The notes beneath the pieces are model-generated. The model had not been told where the DNA came from and did not search any database. It was given only the letters and a program-made list of their open reading frames with translations. A DNA stretch of 64,000 nucleotides from Elmis aenea (lineage: Eukaryota; Arthropoda; Insecta; Coleoptera; Elmidae), in contig OX393581.1 of the NCBI GenBank assembly GCA_947652605.1, positions 50,367,924 to 50,431,923 on the forward strand. Direction: 5' to 3'. Both the position numbers and the translations under genes were made by a program. Below are positions 34,901 to 49,900 of this stretch, piece after piece (the first letter of the stretch is position 1; each line of letters starts with the position of its first letter).

Positions 34901-37900
34901 AATTTACTTTATCTACACTGGGGCAAGCTGGAAAGAACAGAGTGAAGGGGAGAACTCTGAAAGGAAATCAAGCATATGGCAAAAACAAAACCCTACTAAA
35001 GAGTAAAACAATAAGCAAAACAACAAAACTAAAAATATACAAAACCCTTATACCCGTCATAACATATGCCATGGAAACAACAAAAATAAATAAGAAAGAA
35101 GATGAACACTTAAAAATAATGGAGAGAAAAGTAATGAGAGTAATACTAGGACCTAACGTAAGAGAAGGAGAATTAAAACGAGTAGGAACAAAGAAATAGA
35201 GAAGGAACTTGGAAGAGAAAATTTCATTCGACACATTAAAGCACAACGATTACGATGGGCAGCACTGATCATGAGAAGGAAACCAAGCGAAATGATCAGG
35301 AGGATAACACAATGGATCCCTATTTGGCCCAGGAACAAGGGAAGACCAAGAAAAATATGGAGAGACGCCTTGGAGGAAGATACAAATTGGGAATAAATGA
35401 CTGGAAATCGAAATGCAAAAATGGGAAAGAAAGGAAGAGAATAACGGAGACAGCAAGGACCAACAAGCTTTGAAAAATCAGAGAGAGAGGACCGATCATC
35501 TCAATAAATGGACTTAAAAAACGCCTCGGCGTTAGCCATAATGCTAAGGATTATAAGGCTAAATGATGATGGTATCTACAGGAGATCATTATTAATTTTA
35601 TTTATATTAACTTCTGTTGATTGTTTTAAAGTTTATTTATCAAATGGCTTAAAAAAAACCCTAAAAGTCTTGATTTAAATTAAATTAAGCTTTGTCCTTG
35701 CAGTGTGATGTTCAAAACTATAGGAATAAGGATAAATTTACACGCTACAGTTCCAAGATTAATATCAGGGAAAATTTTCTCGTCGTTCAAGTATGTCCTT
35801 GAATTATGCGGTTTATCTTCGTACATTACTCGAAAACCCCTGAACAACGGCATGAAATATTACGTATAGCTAAAGTGTAATGGGCGCTGGAAACTTTGTA
35901 ATACGTTAGTGTAAGATCCTTGTTTATAAACTTGCCCTCAGCTCGCGCATCAAATTATTCACGATGGCTACAACGGCATTATACTCTATATACTGTATTG
36001 ACAAATTCACATTATTAATTGCCCCAGGACCCAATTAAATGCATGTATGAATTGATTATACGATTTGAATTTATGCCATGAAATGAGAGTACACGAACAA
36101 AAGCGGCTAATTACGGCTTGTTTTGATTTTGCTGTTCGTTTTATGTCGATTTAAATTATTGATGATATTTCATTATTGTCAATTTGCGTGGTTTGAATGT
36201 ATTCTGTAGTAAACCCTCAATCAGCGCGATTCCTATTAATGCGATTCTCGAATTTAACAGTAACGTAATCTTCTATCTTTTCACTTTTCACTTCTATCTT
36301 TTAAAACATCATAAAAAAATATGCCAACACTTAGCAAGATAACTTCGCAATTCTGTATTGATTACTGTTTTTAATTAGCGGGACGCTTTCATGTGAATAA
36401 CTAATAACAATAATTAAGTAATGGTTTTAGTGTTATCACTGTTTGTTCATCGTACAATATTACAATACACAATAAACGAAACTCTTAAATGTTTTGTAAA
36501 ATATTGTACGTAAAAAAATCACTTGTATCAATTATTACGAGATTTATAATGAGTGTTTTACGACACCTTTAAATAAATAATGAGTATGAATCTTATAATT
36601 ACCATAAATGAGTTTTTATGAAATGAAACATATGATTTACGATTTGATATTTAAGTGAAATCGATTAACAAAACACGGATTTAGCGTGTAAGATATTATC
36701 CCATAAATTGCAAGATTCTGTGGCAAATGAGATTTCGTACTTGTGTGGCATTATCAGTGCCGTCTTCGGAATATTAAAGAGATTTAAATGCATGCATACA
36801 ATTTAGAATGGATTTATGTTTCATCTGGTCTAATTTGTATTCAAAGGGCTATCAACCGCAGGCGAGCATATTCAAAATAACTAAACTTTCCCTGGTAAAA
36901 TGTGTTTTCTTCTTCCTTATTTAAATTCTATTAGAGTTTATAACAATGCAATCAGGTCTTTCAGACCAAAGAGCAGTTTAATTCTAGTCTAAATTAATAA
37001 TGTTCAAACTTAGTCTAAGGTTTACCCAACAGTGGTCCTTAGTTTGCTAATATATAAGTACACTAATTATTAACGTGCACACTACCGCACAGTCTCTGCT
37101 TTTAAACTGTTGCTTAAGCTAAACCAAAAGGTTTAACCCTTTTAAGTCTTCTTACTAATCCTGTAGTGTCCAGGAGCTGGATAGCCTCGACGTTTACGTG
37201 TTGATGAAGCCTTTCTTCGTGGCTCTTGGCAAACTTCTTAATGGTGTTGGTTACAGTGTCCATGTTGAGGTCCCGATGTATGTCACTATTTCTGCAATAC
37301 CAAGATGCATCAGCAATGTTCCTTAGTGTTTTGTTTTAGAATCTCTGGATGATCTAAATGTTACTCTGTTTGGTGCCCCCCTATAGCTGTATCTCATATG
37401 TCCATACAGGCTTTAAAATTTGATTGTAAACCAGAAGTTTATTATGTAGGGACAGAGAGAATACCTCCCTATCAACCAGTAAATTTTTTTTATATTTGAT
37501 ACCCATTTTTTTCTTGACAAGAGCCTTCCAACGTAGCTTGCATCCAATATAATACCTAAGTATTTTGCTGTGTTGGAGTATGGAATTTGTTTATTATTTA
37601 AGTTGATTGGTACTTGTTTAATTCTCTTGTTGGTAAAATTGGCATGTACTGTTTCATTTAAGTTTATAGGCCATGTTGGTAAAATGCAAAAATGAAGTTA
37701 ATAAACTTTATAGTGCAGTTTTTTTGAGTTGTTTTGTTTGTAACTACACCAAAATTAATATTTTGCTATTATGCAAAATAATAAATTCTATGTCAAAAAA
37801 TTATAAGGCACTTGGACATTATTATAAACAATAAACGGTGTAAAAATTAATTATTATCGCTTTGTGTTTAACATTTTTAGTAAATATTGAGACAATTGCA

Positions 37901-40900
37901 GAACTTTTCTAAAAATAATCGGTAGAATTTAAGGATATGCATTTAAACGTTTTTAAGCAGTTATGTGTACAAAATATGAAGTAATCTGCAACATAATTCC
38001 TAAGAAATCGAGTTATTCTTTGAGGTGATCAAATTTTTTGTTTGGGAATCTGTAAAACATTTGAGTTATACTTGTCGTACACTTTACTGATACATTTTTT
38101 CTTTTCCAGTTATGTTAATTCTTGCATCGCAGAGAATAGAGACTTTATTTTTCGACGAAGAGCCAGAAGATGTTCCTATTAAAAGAGGCGCTAAGCCATC
38201 CTTAGTCGAATGGATCATATTAGCCTGGGTTAGTGGTAAGTGAATTATTCATCTTACTTTGTGAGCTCGTAATGCAATAAAGTTGCCCCTGTCTTTTGTT
38301 TCATTTTATGCTCGTCATAAGAGAATATTGTCGCGCAGGTCTGTCGCATCGTGCGAGCTAATATAACCTTATCACGAATATATTATTCCAGATACTAATT
38401 TAAAGTTTTAACACACAAAACTAATTTACAACGACAAATTTACATTGATTTGGCTGTCGATGTGTGTATACAGGGTGTGGCGATAAAATTTCTGGACTAC
38501 TGAACAGACAACTGACGTGTTACAAAAATATTATTTATTGGGTCCTTTAACACAATCCTCTTTTTGATTAATACATGCTTAACATCTCTTGTACTATTGT
38601 AAGAAACTTTTCTTGGATATTTTTGTTTTACCATAAAAACCTTTTACACAAAAAAATACAAAATAAAAAATCGATTTAATAGTAATTTCATTCGGTTTAC
38701 TTACATGCTTCCAAAAAAAGGGACAAAGACAATTATTTACCATGCCGATTAGTAATTTTTCAAAATAATGCATTTGTTTTTGCCATTTTTAACAACAATT
38801 GTTTTAAAAAAGTGCTGTGTCTAATTCAGAATAAAATCCTCTACAAATTAGTGTTAAAATCAGATATAGCTCCCTTAAGAAAAAATTGATCTGATGATGG
38901 TTTAGAAAAAGCGAAACGTCGTATGGAAAATATAATTGGGGATTCTGATTCCTTGAAAAAAGTGGCCCTAAAGAGTTTTAACAAAAATGAAATTCGACAT
39001 CAAATGAAAAAGTTACGGGCAAAAAACAAAAATTCACTTTTTTACTTTTTCCCCTATATCTCAAAAACTAAAAAAGCTAGATAAGTTCTGTTTACGTCAA
39101 ATTATTAAGCACTTGAATATACAACTTTGCCCTAAGTTAACCGAAGTCGTAACTCTTACCGTTTACAAATACCCATAGTGGCCCTCGAAAAACGAGAACC
39201 CTGTATATAAAGAAGCTAAAAATGAGTTTATCTTTTTCGCACATTTGATAGGATTCTGATAGATGACGGGGTCTGTTGCTTGTCAAAATCATCATTTTCA
39301 AAAGCTTTTAGGATGTCATTTTGTGAAACTATAATTTCAAATTCTGGTTTGTCGATGAACGTAAATTTTTGCATAAGTGTGAGCTTATATCAAAATACCA
39401 AAAATAATAATAGCGGTTCGATTGCCTTTAGATTCTGAAAACGCCCATTAAATTTTATCCATCTTTAAGCGATTGGAGGTAATGATCCATGTGCATATGT
39501 GGCTGATAATTTTGATCATTGTTTTCTGGCATGTATCTATATGGAGGTTTTTAAATGAGAAATCTGGAAGTACAACTTCTACTCGCGGGTGCCTCAAAAT
39601 AGCCTAGCGGGCTACCGGAGCCCGCGAGCTACCGATTGGACATCACTGCTCTAACCAATCAAATAATAAGACTCAAATCAGTGCGCAATAAATTAAAATA
39701 TCATAGTTAGTGCTTCCTTTAGTCACCAACATAATGCCCCAATATTACCAACACAGCACAGGAACTTAATCGTTTTACAGCGTATTTAACACTTTTCCCA
39801 TTTCAGTATTTCAAATATATTAGAAAAACGATCATTTTTTCTAAGGTGGCCTGTATTTTTTACAAAAAATAGCTTGAATAGCCTTCCGAAATTAACTACA
39901 CTTAATACAATTGTCAGTGAGAAAATAACAACGTACATAATGAACCCTGTTTGTGTTCTAAAATACATCTAATTGCTTATTTCGCAGAGGTAAAAACATT
40001 ATGTAAATTAGGAGCTTTAATTATTACCATGTACAGTGAATTAAAACAGCTCAAAAGTGCCTCTTATTATGCATCTGTATAAATTTACCATTAGGAGCTT
40101 AAATCCAATTAAATGTGTTAATTTACACTTACTAGCTTTAATTGTTTTTGCTGATTTTGTGTTTAAATTTACGTATTTATTGCTAGAGCTTTTTATTGGA
40201 TGGGTTCAAGTTAAGATCAAAAGATTCTACACATTAAAGCGCTAACAATGTTGTCTTAAAACTAATTAAAGAGAATGTAAACTAACAATGCCACGTTTCG
40301 TAGTTTTAGTTGTTTATTGTAATAACCGGCATATTTTCTTAGTAGCCTCGATAGTTATGTGATTAAAATGATGATTTTTGCTGTCTTTATTCGTTGGTTA
40401 ATCACTTTTCTAAGCTTCTAAGACACTGTATTCAAAATTTTGTCCTATCAAATAATTTTCGCTTCAAAATAATCTTCGCGAAGTGCTGTAAAATCTTTTT
40501 CATGCGTGTGCGCTGGATGAAAGTCATTTACTGGAGACACCAGCTGTTCGCAAAAAAAACTACAAGCAATTCCGCTACTGGCTAGGACCAGTAGTCATCT
40601 TATTTTGCACTTGACCGCGTTTTGCTGAAGCTGTCTTTGTATTTGACAGCTTAATAGCTTCTCGGTATTAGAAATTTATACCAACACATCTTCTAAGGCG
40701 ATTTGTATTTTTACTTCAATGGTGACCTGATTTTTAACCTCGTCAAGTAATATCTGCGATTTGAAGTATGATGAAGAGTACAAAATTATAAATTTCAGTA
40801 GACTAATGCGCTCAGAACGATACTAAACGATATTTAAAATACAACCTTAAAAATTTGAACCGTATTATTTATGCTCAATATATTCAACTTGATCCTTGTA

Positions 40901-43900
40901 CAATAAATTCAAATATGTCATGTAACAAAATTGTTTTTGTAGAGTTTATTTTAATATATAAGTTAAAAGAGGCATATCTCTTCTTAGTGTAGTAGGAAAA
41001 TTATATGAAATAATTTTAAAGGAGAGATTAAGGAAGCATTTCGAAAGAAATTTGGAGGAGGCGCAATGTAGCTTTAGACCGGATAGAAGCACGCAGGATC
41101 AAATTTTTACGTTAAGATAGTTAAGTAAAAAAACAATGGAATTCAAAGGTGCTGTACTTGTGCTTTATCGATCTGCCTTCGATAGAGTGCCAAGGGAAAA
41201 GATCTGGAAGAAATTGAAACAAAATAGAGGGAGAACGATTATTAAACGCCAGTTTATGTAGGAGTAGTAAAAATTATGTGCGAACTCATAACAGCAGTTC
41301 CCAGGAATTTATAACAACAGTGGGAGTAAGACAAGGAAGCACATTAAGTCCACTGGTCTTTATAATTCTTATGGATAAAATAATTAGAGAATGTAAACAA
41401 AACACAAAGAAAGCCTACTGGGGTTGGAATAAACTAAAACCAATATCCTTAACAGAACTACCCTTTGCAGATGTGGTTCTATTAGCTAAAAAAGAAAAGA
41501 ACTTGCAAGTCAATTTAGACGGATGGGCAGATACATTAAGTAGATATTTTGGGAATACTAATAACCCACAAATAACATGTGGTCAAATACAGTTGCAGTA
41601 GAATACGCATGCGCCCATGCCAAAGAACACGCCCATGCTAAAATAGGACGCTAATAACAAAGACAAAGGCTACTTAATTATTTATTTAATACAATAAAAT
41701 TATCATAATATTATGTTTCTTATAATTGATACTTAATTAATTACAAATGCTATACTGAAAGTAAGGATGAGTAGTCATAATATAACATTTAAAAAAATTA
41801 TTTATAAATCTTTATGATGGAAGGATTTTTACCTAAAGTTCACAATTGGTCAAATTCTCCCCATTTTGCCGGAATTACATGGATCTAACTCTGCCTATGT
41901 TCCTCACTTTTGTATTCAACGTAAAGCGTTTGAAGTAGCATTCCTGCAGTAAAGTGCACCCTAGTTTTTATCTGGCTAGCAATCTCTTACAACAAAAAAC
42001 GTCTCAGTAGTTCATTTTCTGAACCATGCACCCACTACCTGATTCGTATAAAATTTAATAAGTATAAAAGAAATGTCCTCTCAACTAATTTATGTACCTA
42101 GATATTGTAATTTGTAATTAATAATTGCTTTAACGTAACATGATTTGATACACATTATACACTCTATGTTGTATTCTGCTTCATTGTAAATGTACTCTAT
42201 GGCGTTTGTAATATTTATGGTGTTTATTTGCGAGGCTCTAGATTGTATTAGGTGTAATGGGATTTCGTGTAGCTACTTTGCCCCCGACTGTTCGTTCATC
42301 AATTCAATACATAAAGAACTTTATTTCGCAGAAACAGAATTGAATGGAATTTTTATGTTGATTGAGATGCATTTTATTACTGAATTGTGGAAATTATCTA
42401 ACATGCGGCATTTTTGGAAAATTTCGCATGTTTTTTGGTCCCTGCAGATCGTTTTTTTTTTTAAATACAAATCACTGTTTTAGTTTTTGCTTGAACATTT
42501 GAATTATTGTTGGAAAAATAAAAAACAAAAAAAAAATTAATAATTATAATAGAATATTAATGATGCATATTTATTGTATAACTTCCATAAATTATATTCT
42601 GTTGATTGAACCAAAATATATCAGCTATAATGTTTCATTCGCAATAGATATTGTCGTGTAGACCAAGAAAAAATAAAATAAGGGAATCTTGAAAATCAAA
42701 AAAGATGTTGAATTAGTTTTTGATGTAAATTTTTTTTAAGAGCTTGAAGTGTTTTCTATTGTCGATGGTTTCTGCAAGACCATTAAAAAAACTAAACCCC
42801 GTAGATTTTCCTACTTTATTTTTTTAAGTCGGTTTATTTAAAGTAAACATCCCAAAAAGTTTACTGTGAAGCTTTAAATGAGTGTGTGTTTTGTACGATA
42901 ATTTGTTCGCCACTTTTTGGCACTCATGTTAGTTTTTTTTATAAGAGTCAGGTCCTTAGTTCAACAACCTAATCTTAGTTTTGTTTCAGGATTAATTTGG
43001 AGCGAAATAAAACAGCTGTGGGATATTGGATTAGAGGAATACGTCCGAGATATGTGGAACGTAATTGACTTTATTACCAACTCATTGTATGTTGCAACTG
43101 TGGCATTAAGGGTCGTTTCATACTACCAAGTAAGTCATAGTATATTACATAACAAGAGTTGCAAGAAGCATATTACGCACGAGTGGAAAACTTGCGTAGC
43201 GGCGAGTGCGTAATTGCTTTACAACTCGTGTTTTGTAGCGTACTTTTTCTACGATCACATAATACATACGATTTTACCGGTTTTTTGGCTGGTAGTAAAC
43301 ACACTTGTACGTACGCTGTTGACTGTCAAGTTTGACGTGAGTCTACTTTGATATTTAAAAGTGTGCTTTTTGCTTACCGTGCGTAAGGACTCACTTACTA
43401 TTATTATTATTTCCGCGAAGGTGGTCCCCTTTCGGGTTCCTGTACTGCGACCTGTTGGTCTATTGTACCTCTGGTAATAGCCCCTTAAAGAAGTCCTGTG
43501 TTTTTGAAAAACTCCAGAACTTTTTTGACGGTGTTTTTCTTAACTTTTCTTGGTTGGCTTTTTCCATTTCCAGAAGTCTACGCCGATCGTGTGTGAATCC
43601 TTCACACTGGCATACTACGTGAAGATGAGTTTCTTCTTCTTCACCACATCCTCTGTATATATCGGTATCTGAGAGCCCTATTATGTAGAAGTGTTTGTTT
43701 AGTCCACAGTGTCCTGTGACAGTTCTGTGGCTGCTCTGATGTCTGCTCTGCTCATCCTGAGCATTTATTCTGCGTTTTCTCTAGAGACCATTGACAGGAT
43801 AGCCTTAGAATGGGCTTGTCCTGCAACTTTTTTCCAATGAGCATTATGCAGTTGTATTAATAGGTCATTGATACCGCTTGGCTGTTCCATAGGATGTACC

Positions 43901-46900
43901 AACTGCGGGTTCAGGTTCGAAGAAAGGTCCTGAGTTTACTTCCGACTAGCCAAGAACTTTAAACCCGTCCGTATACCAGACTAGGCCATTTAGCTCTATT
44001 TCTTGACGCTTCCATTAGTCCCGTGTTGGAATTATGATTCCAAAGAATTTCTCAATAGCTAGAGTCCTGTTTATTCTATCCGAGACCCACTTACTATGCA
44101 CGCAGGCTGTACAGTAATAGTCATTTGCAATAGTGGTCGTTAAAAAATATTATTTACCACTTACCTACATTTCCAAAATTATTGAAAACTAGAGAACAAA
44201 GCAATTTTAATAGAAAATTTACGTTGGCTAATGCATAATTGATAAAATTTGCCATCGTCTGAATATTTTAAAATAAACTTTAAATTCTTATCTATTAAAA
44301 TAATAAAGTCTTAGTTAGAACACCTTAATTTTAAATTACTTAAAAGGTTTTAATTTTCTTAGCTGAATTAAAATCATTGTTTTCATTTTCTTAATATCAT
44401 ATAATCTTTAGGTTCAAAAGGCCGCAAAAAATGACGAGCATCCAATCAAACGAGAAAATTGGGATGCCTGGGACCCTATGCTAATATCCGAAGGGTTGTT
44501 TTCTGCAGCCAACATATTTAGGTAAGTACTACCATCAAATTCGAACCCTCAAACCCAATTCTTTATTTAAAATGCTTGTAATTGCACTTCAGGACGTCTT
44601 TGCAAAATAAAGCCAGCTGAGTAGAAATGTATGAAATAATTAAACAGAGCTTTGAAGAATTTAGTGCGCCCATAGATCGTCCACAAACTGTAGTTAGTTC
44701 AGTTTGAAAGTTTAATAGCGAGTCGTGAAAACGGGCAGAGCAATAAAAACGGCAGTAAATGAATTACCTGATGTAATTGTTGATACAGCAACTTTAGAAC
44801 ATCATGACAGCGGCTTTTCGTTGGTCTTTTACTGTTTAAACAACTAAATAATAAAGATAAACAATAACACAGACAATAATTCGGTTCTGTTAAGGTTAAA
44901 GTCAACTAACTTTTCTAACAAACTACCAATATTGCATATACTTCCCGAGGTGTAAGGACATATTCGGTATAGTATATTTTTTTAAACACGTAAAAACATA
45001 TTTGTTGTCAATTTTTTTTTATCTATATAATAAAACACAGTACCACGTTACTTATAATTTTGTTACGAGACAGTTATCATCACATACTAAGAGAGGATCG
45101 GAAACTCAAACAAAATTACTAAATTAATCGAATTATTAATAAGATCCAAAACAGAGACGAAATCTGCTAAACTTTATTGCATTTCTTTTTAAAGCTATGT
45201 GATTTTAAGTATATATCCTACTACTGTTTTAATTTTTTCAAAATACAAGTGTTAAAAGCACGAGTCATTATTACAACAGTGATATTTTAATTGAAACACC
45301 CTTTAAAATATCAGGAACACGTTTATAAAATAAGGTGCCTGGTTGTTGAGCGCAAATTTGCATTTAAACTTCAAATACGTTTTCAAATCGATTCTAACTC
45401 GACACTAACCTTACCAAAAGACGCAATCAGGTGAAATTTATATGACGTAGATTACAGAAGAATTTATTTAAAGTAGCGATAGTACTTTTAAAGTCTCTAA
45501 AACTCTGCGGAATCGACAATCCTGCATTTAAATCGCTTTTGTATGCAATTCGTTCGTAATTAACCTAATTTCTGTAAAATCAAAAATTCCACAACTGTTC
45601 TGGTTCAAGACCAAAGCCATTTGCATGAACGATCCGTCTAGTTAACAAATATCCGAATGGTTTTGGAAATTTTATGTGGGCAAAATTGCAATTTAGCAGT
45701 ATTACAATGTATCCCTTTTTGTTAGTCTTGTTATAATAATGCTTTTACTGTTATTAAATTAGTTATATCCGTTCGCAGTGTTTGTAGGATGAAGTGGGTT
45801 TAATGTTATATTTGTTCTGTAACGTTTTATAAAGTGACCTTAAAATGTTCCAGGAGACCCTAATTTAAACTTACTTAATTGGTGGGTTAAAAGGTTAGCT
45901 TGATTAAGGCTTCCAATTTTTGGGTCTGTACTATTAATTTAGTTTGTGCAACTTAAAGTGTATTTAAAACCAGGAAATTCACAAAATGCCAATGTAGGGT
46001 AACTGCTACAGTTATTTTGTTTACCTAAGCCCTATTTATTTATTAGGAATTATTTTATCTGGTATCATAAATGCACAGTTACAAGAAAACAATAAATATT
46101 GTTATTATTTTTGAGGAATTTTCAAAACAATTAACAACTACTGTGAAGGTCAATAATTGGTACATGCAGGGCCAATTACTATGAAAGACATGCCAGTAAC
46201 TACAAACAGCGTAGTCTTTTAAAAATATTTTATTTTTACCCCTAAAAACTTATGATAGGTACAGAAAATCTGAATTTTAAATATGAAAATAAGTTTATTG
46301 GTCTACACTACGTTTTAATTTTTATATTTTAATATCGAAAAATTAATTAATTATCTCACTTGCAACATGAAATTTTGCTTAAGGGGGCCAATAACTGTAG
46401 CAGTTACCCTATTTTGTGAATATCTTTTGAGCAAGCAACCCCTAATCTGCCTGTTGTTGAAATATTAACTCGTAATAAGATGTGCATGCAAAAATACAGA
46501 ATTAAATTACCACCGAAATACTACAGGATTCTACGGCGTTTTTTTAAAGACTCTTTATCAGCTTGTTGCTAGGACAACTGCTAAACAATTCCAGCGTTAT
46601 GTATGGCCGAGATAATGCGGAGTAATAACTAAACAGGTCATTTTTTAAAAAGCAACAGCAATTTTTCTTTTTAACGATTCGTGACGATAACATCTCGAAA
46701 GATCCTGTTGTGTAGTGCTAAAATTGGCTTTGTGGGGGCTGACGTGCTCATACTAGACAAAATAGAACCGAATGCGTGTATTCGCGTTGCGGTAATAGAA
46801 TAACATGAAGTTAGAGAACGTGTTTGATGTATGACGTCTGTGAATAAATAATAAACTGCCGTAGAACAATGGCTGAAATATATATTTTAGAGGTTGTGCA

Positions 46901-49900
46901 GACAATTAGTTGAATATCGTGTATAAAATGTCTTCGAAATTGATGTTACAATTTCTGAATTTCGCTAGTCTACTTTTAGCTTTCGTAGGTAAAACACAAA
47001 CCCGAACAAAAAAAATTTAAAGGGAGTTTTTAGTAAATTACGATAATGATTTTTTTGAAATTTCGTTTTAGAATAGAGAAATGCAGAATATGTTTAGAAA
47101 AGCGGATCATCCAAATGGCTGCCTCGGCTCTTTTCTTAAAGCATTTAGTAATTTTTTCGCAAAGATCCGGCTCTATCTCACCAGAGGTCACAATACGTTG
47201 TGGCTAGAATTTGATTAAGGCTGTGTTTATTGCATCAAGAACGTCAAAACTAAATGTTTTGCAGAGTTATACGTGCCACTGGCCATTTTCTTCGGCAAAA
47301 TAGGGTTAAAACTGAGACATTAATATAAAAAGGTAATTTTTGGAACGCGTTGGCCATGAAACCGTCAAAGACAAAATCTTAATTTTCCTATTTACCAATG
47401 CGCGCATCCTTTGTTAGTAAAATGGTGCAAAGTTTTTGAAAAAATCTTAAACGGTTCCGGAGAAAAACGCGAAAAACGACGCCTTTGTAAAAACGATTTT
47501 CCCTATGTTAAACGCATATGCAAGTCGCATAGATTTAGTTTTAGGTACAACTTCTCAAATCATAGCGCTTTTGCAGAGGTTTCGTTTTTGACGTTTTTCT
47601 CCGGAACCGTTTAAGAATTTTTTCAAAAACTTCGCACCATTTTACTTGCAAAGGATGCCCGAATTGGTGAATAGAAAAATTTCAATTTTATCTCTGACGG
47701 TTTCATAACCAACGCGATTGCAAAAATTACTTTTATTATTCAACTTTTCAGTTTTTTCCCTATTTTCCGAAGGAAATGGTCAGTGGCACGTATACCTCTG
47801 CAAAAAAATTGGTTTTGATGTTCTTGGTGCAACAAACACAGTCTTGATCAGATTCTATCGACAAATTATCTTGACCTTCCCTGGTAAGACAGTGTTCCCC
47901 AATTTATTTCAACCATTGAACCTTTCATATTTTTTTAAACAATATGGAACCCCATTTGATTTGCAGATGCTTAGCAAAGTAAATATTATTATGAAGTTAA
48001 AAATGGTAACCATGGACTAATAACAGAAATTATTTCAATGAATAATTCACTAAACGTTCATGAGAATAAATTTTTTACGAAGCGGTTAATAAATATTTTA
48101 TTTATTTCGTTTTCAATCTTAGACCGAACATCAAATTTTCGTTTTCGATTATGTTTTGGTTTTTATTAAATTTTCTACTAATTTAGTAATTCCTCTAACG
48201 TTTTCGTTCCGTTCTTAGTCTCTGAAGGTAACTGACGATTAATAAAATTAAAAGGAACGTGGTGGATTTACTGTGTCCTATTATTTAGCTATAAAGTCAT
48301 TCCCATCCTATGTCTTTATGCTTCCTAAGTATTCGTATGTTGTTACTGTTTCTAGTATATTGTTTTTACATTTAATTTTGTTGTTGTTCTGATTGTCTTT
48401 TTATTTTTCGTTTACGATCATAGTTTTTGTTTTATTTATGTTTATTTCCATTTTCATGTCCTCGATTCTTCGGTCCATGCGTTCACTAAGGCCCCGGCTC
48501 CACGTACGATATTTTAACGCATGTATCTGCGTTAAATTGACGGGCAAAAATAGGTGACATTAGTTTAAATGAGAAGTGGCTCCACGTCCGATAACGGATC
48601 GTACTACTTCTGCGTCTTCAAAGTCATAACGCACTTGGACGCAGCTTGTTCCATTTTCAATCCGATAAATAATCGAGTCAGTATCGTGACACGCGGCTCC
48701 ACGTGCGTTGTGCATGTGTCCGTCCGCCTACTCCTACTGGTGACATTGTCTTGTGAATTTTAATTCTCTTGATTTGCCCGCTTTTGCTATTTTTCACTGC
48801 GAAATGTCGGAAATAGATAGCGAAATTTTAATTTTAGAAGTAGAGAAGTATCCATGCCTGTATGATTTAGGCAACGAAAACTATAAAAATAGAACAGCCA
48901 AAATGGCAGCATGGATGGATGTTTACATTTTTCTCTTGCCAGGGTACTGATCCCTGGTCGGGACAAAAATATGAAGTAAATAAATCTTTGATGTGAATTC
49001 CATTAAGGTTTCCCCTAGTTCCCAAAGCATGAATACTATCTAAAGAGCACTTTAATGTGTCTTCGAATTGATAGCCATCACGTTTTCTGTCAAAATTGTG
49101 CAGTGCACAACATTTTTTAATGATACAGTCAGCAAAGTCAGGATTAACATCAATCGGATGATGAAAAATTCGGCATTTATTGGCCAATATACCAAACGTA
49201 TACTCTCTACATACCGTCGTGCTTTTGAAAGATGGCAATTGAAGATCTTCTCATGCGTAAGGTTTCTGTTTGGGAAACGCCTCATTTAATTTTTACTTAG
49301 GGCAAATGCAGAACTATCGAGCGGTAGAATGTCGTACGTGGAGCCAGGTTGTTGCGTTTTGCTTCCGATATAGGTACGACTTGTATACGATTTGAAAACG
49401 ATACGTGGAGCCGGGGTACACGATGCGTTTTTAGTCCGTCAATTTAACGCAGATACATGCGTTAAAATATCGTACGTGGAGCCGTGGCCTTAGTTTTGCA
49501 TTTTATTTTTAGTATTTGCTATTAGTACCACGTCATCTGCCTATAATAGGCTATTTAATTTAATTAGTTCTAGATTTCTATATCCAATTCCCGTATTCAG
49601 TTGGTTATGTTTTCTTTAATTTGTTTTTTTATCTTGTTCATGAAAATTATAAATAATAATGGCGTTAGGCTGTCTCCCTGCTTTATTCCCTTATACATTC
49701 TGAATTCATTTGATCGTTGTCCTGCATTTGTACTTTAGCTCCCTCCAACTGTCTGGCATGTGCTTCTGATTGCGTTTATTAAAATGTTAGGTATTTCCAT
49801 TTCTCTGCGGGTTTTCCATATTCCTCTTCTGTCCATCGTATCGAAGGCTGCTTTTAAGTCAATAAATGTTAAGTAAAGTTTTTCTCCTTCTTCTATTTTT

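Noticed and set aside
42190..42483. 97-codon open frame in a channel intron
   Set aside because: Low-complexity hydrophobic translation, no conserved motif and no splice relation to the channel.
48569..48763. 64-codon open frame near the left Harbinger end
   Set aside because: It lies in the terminal repeat region and resembles nothing; the real coding remnant is the MADF segment from 48804.
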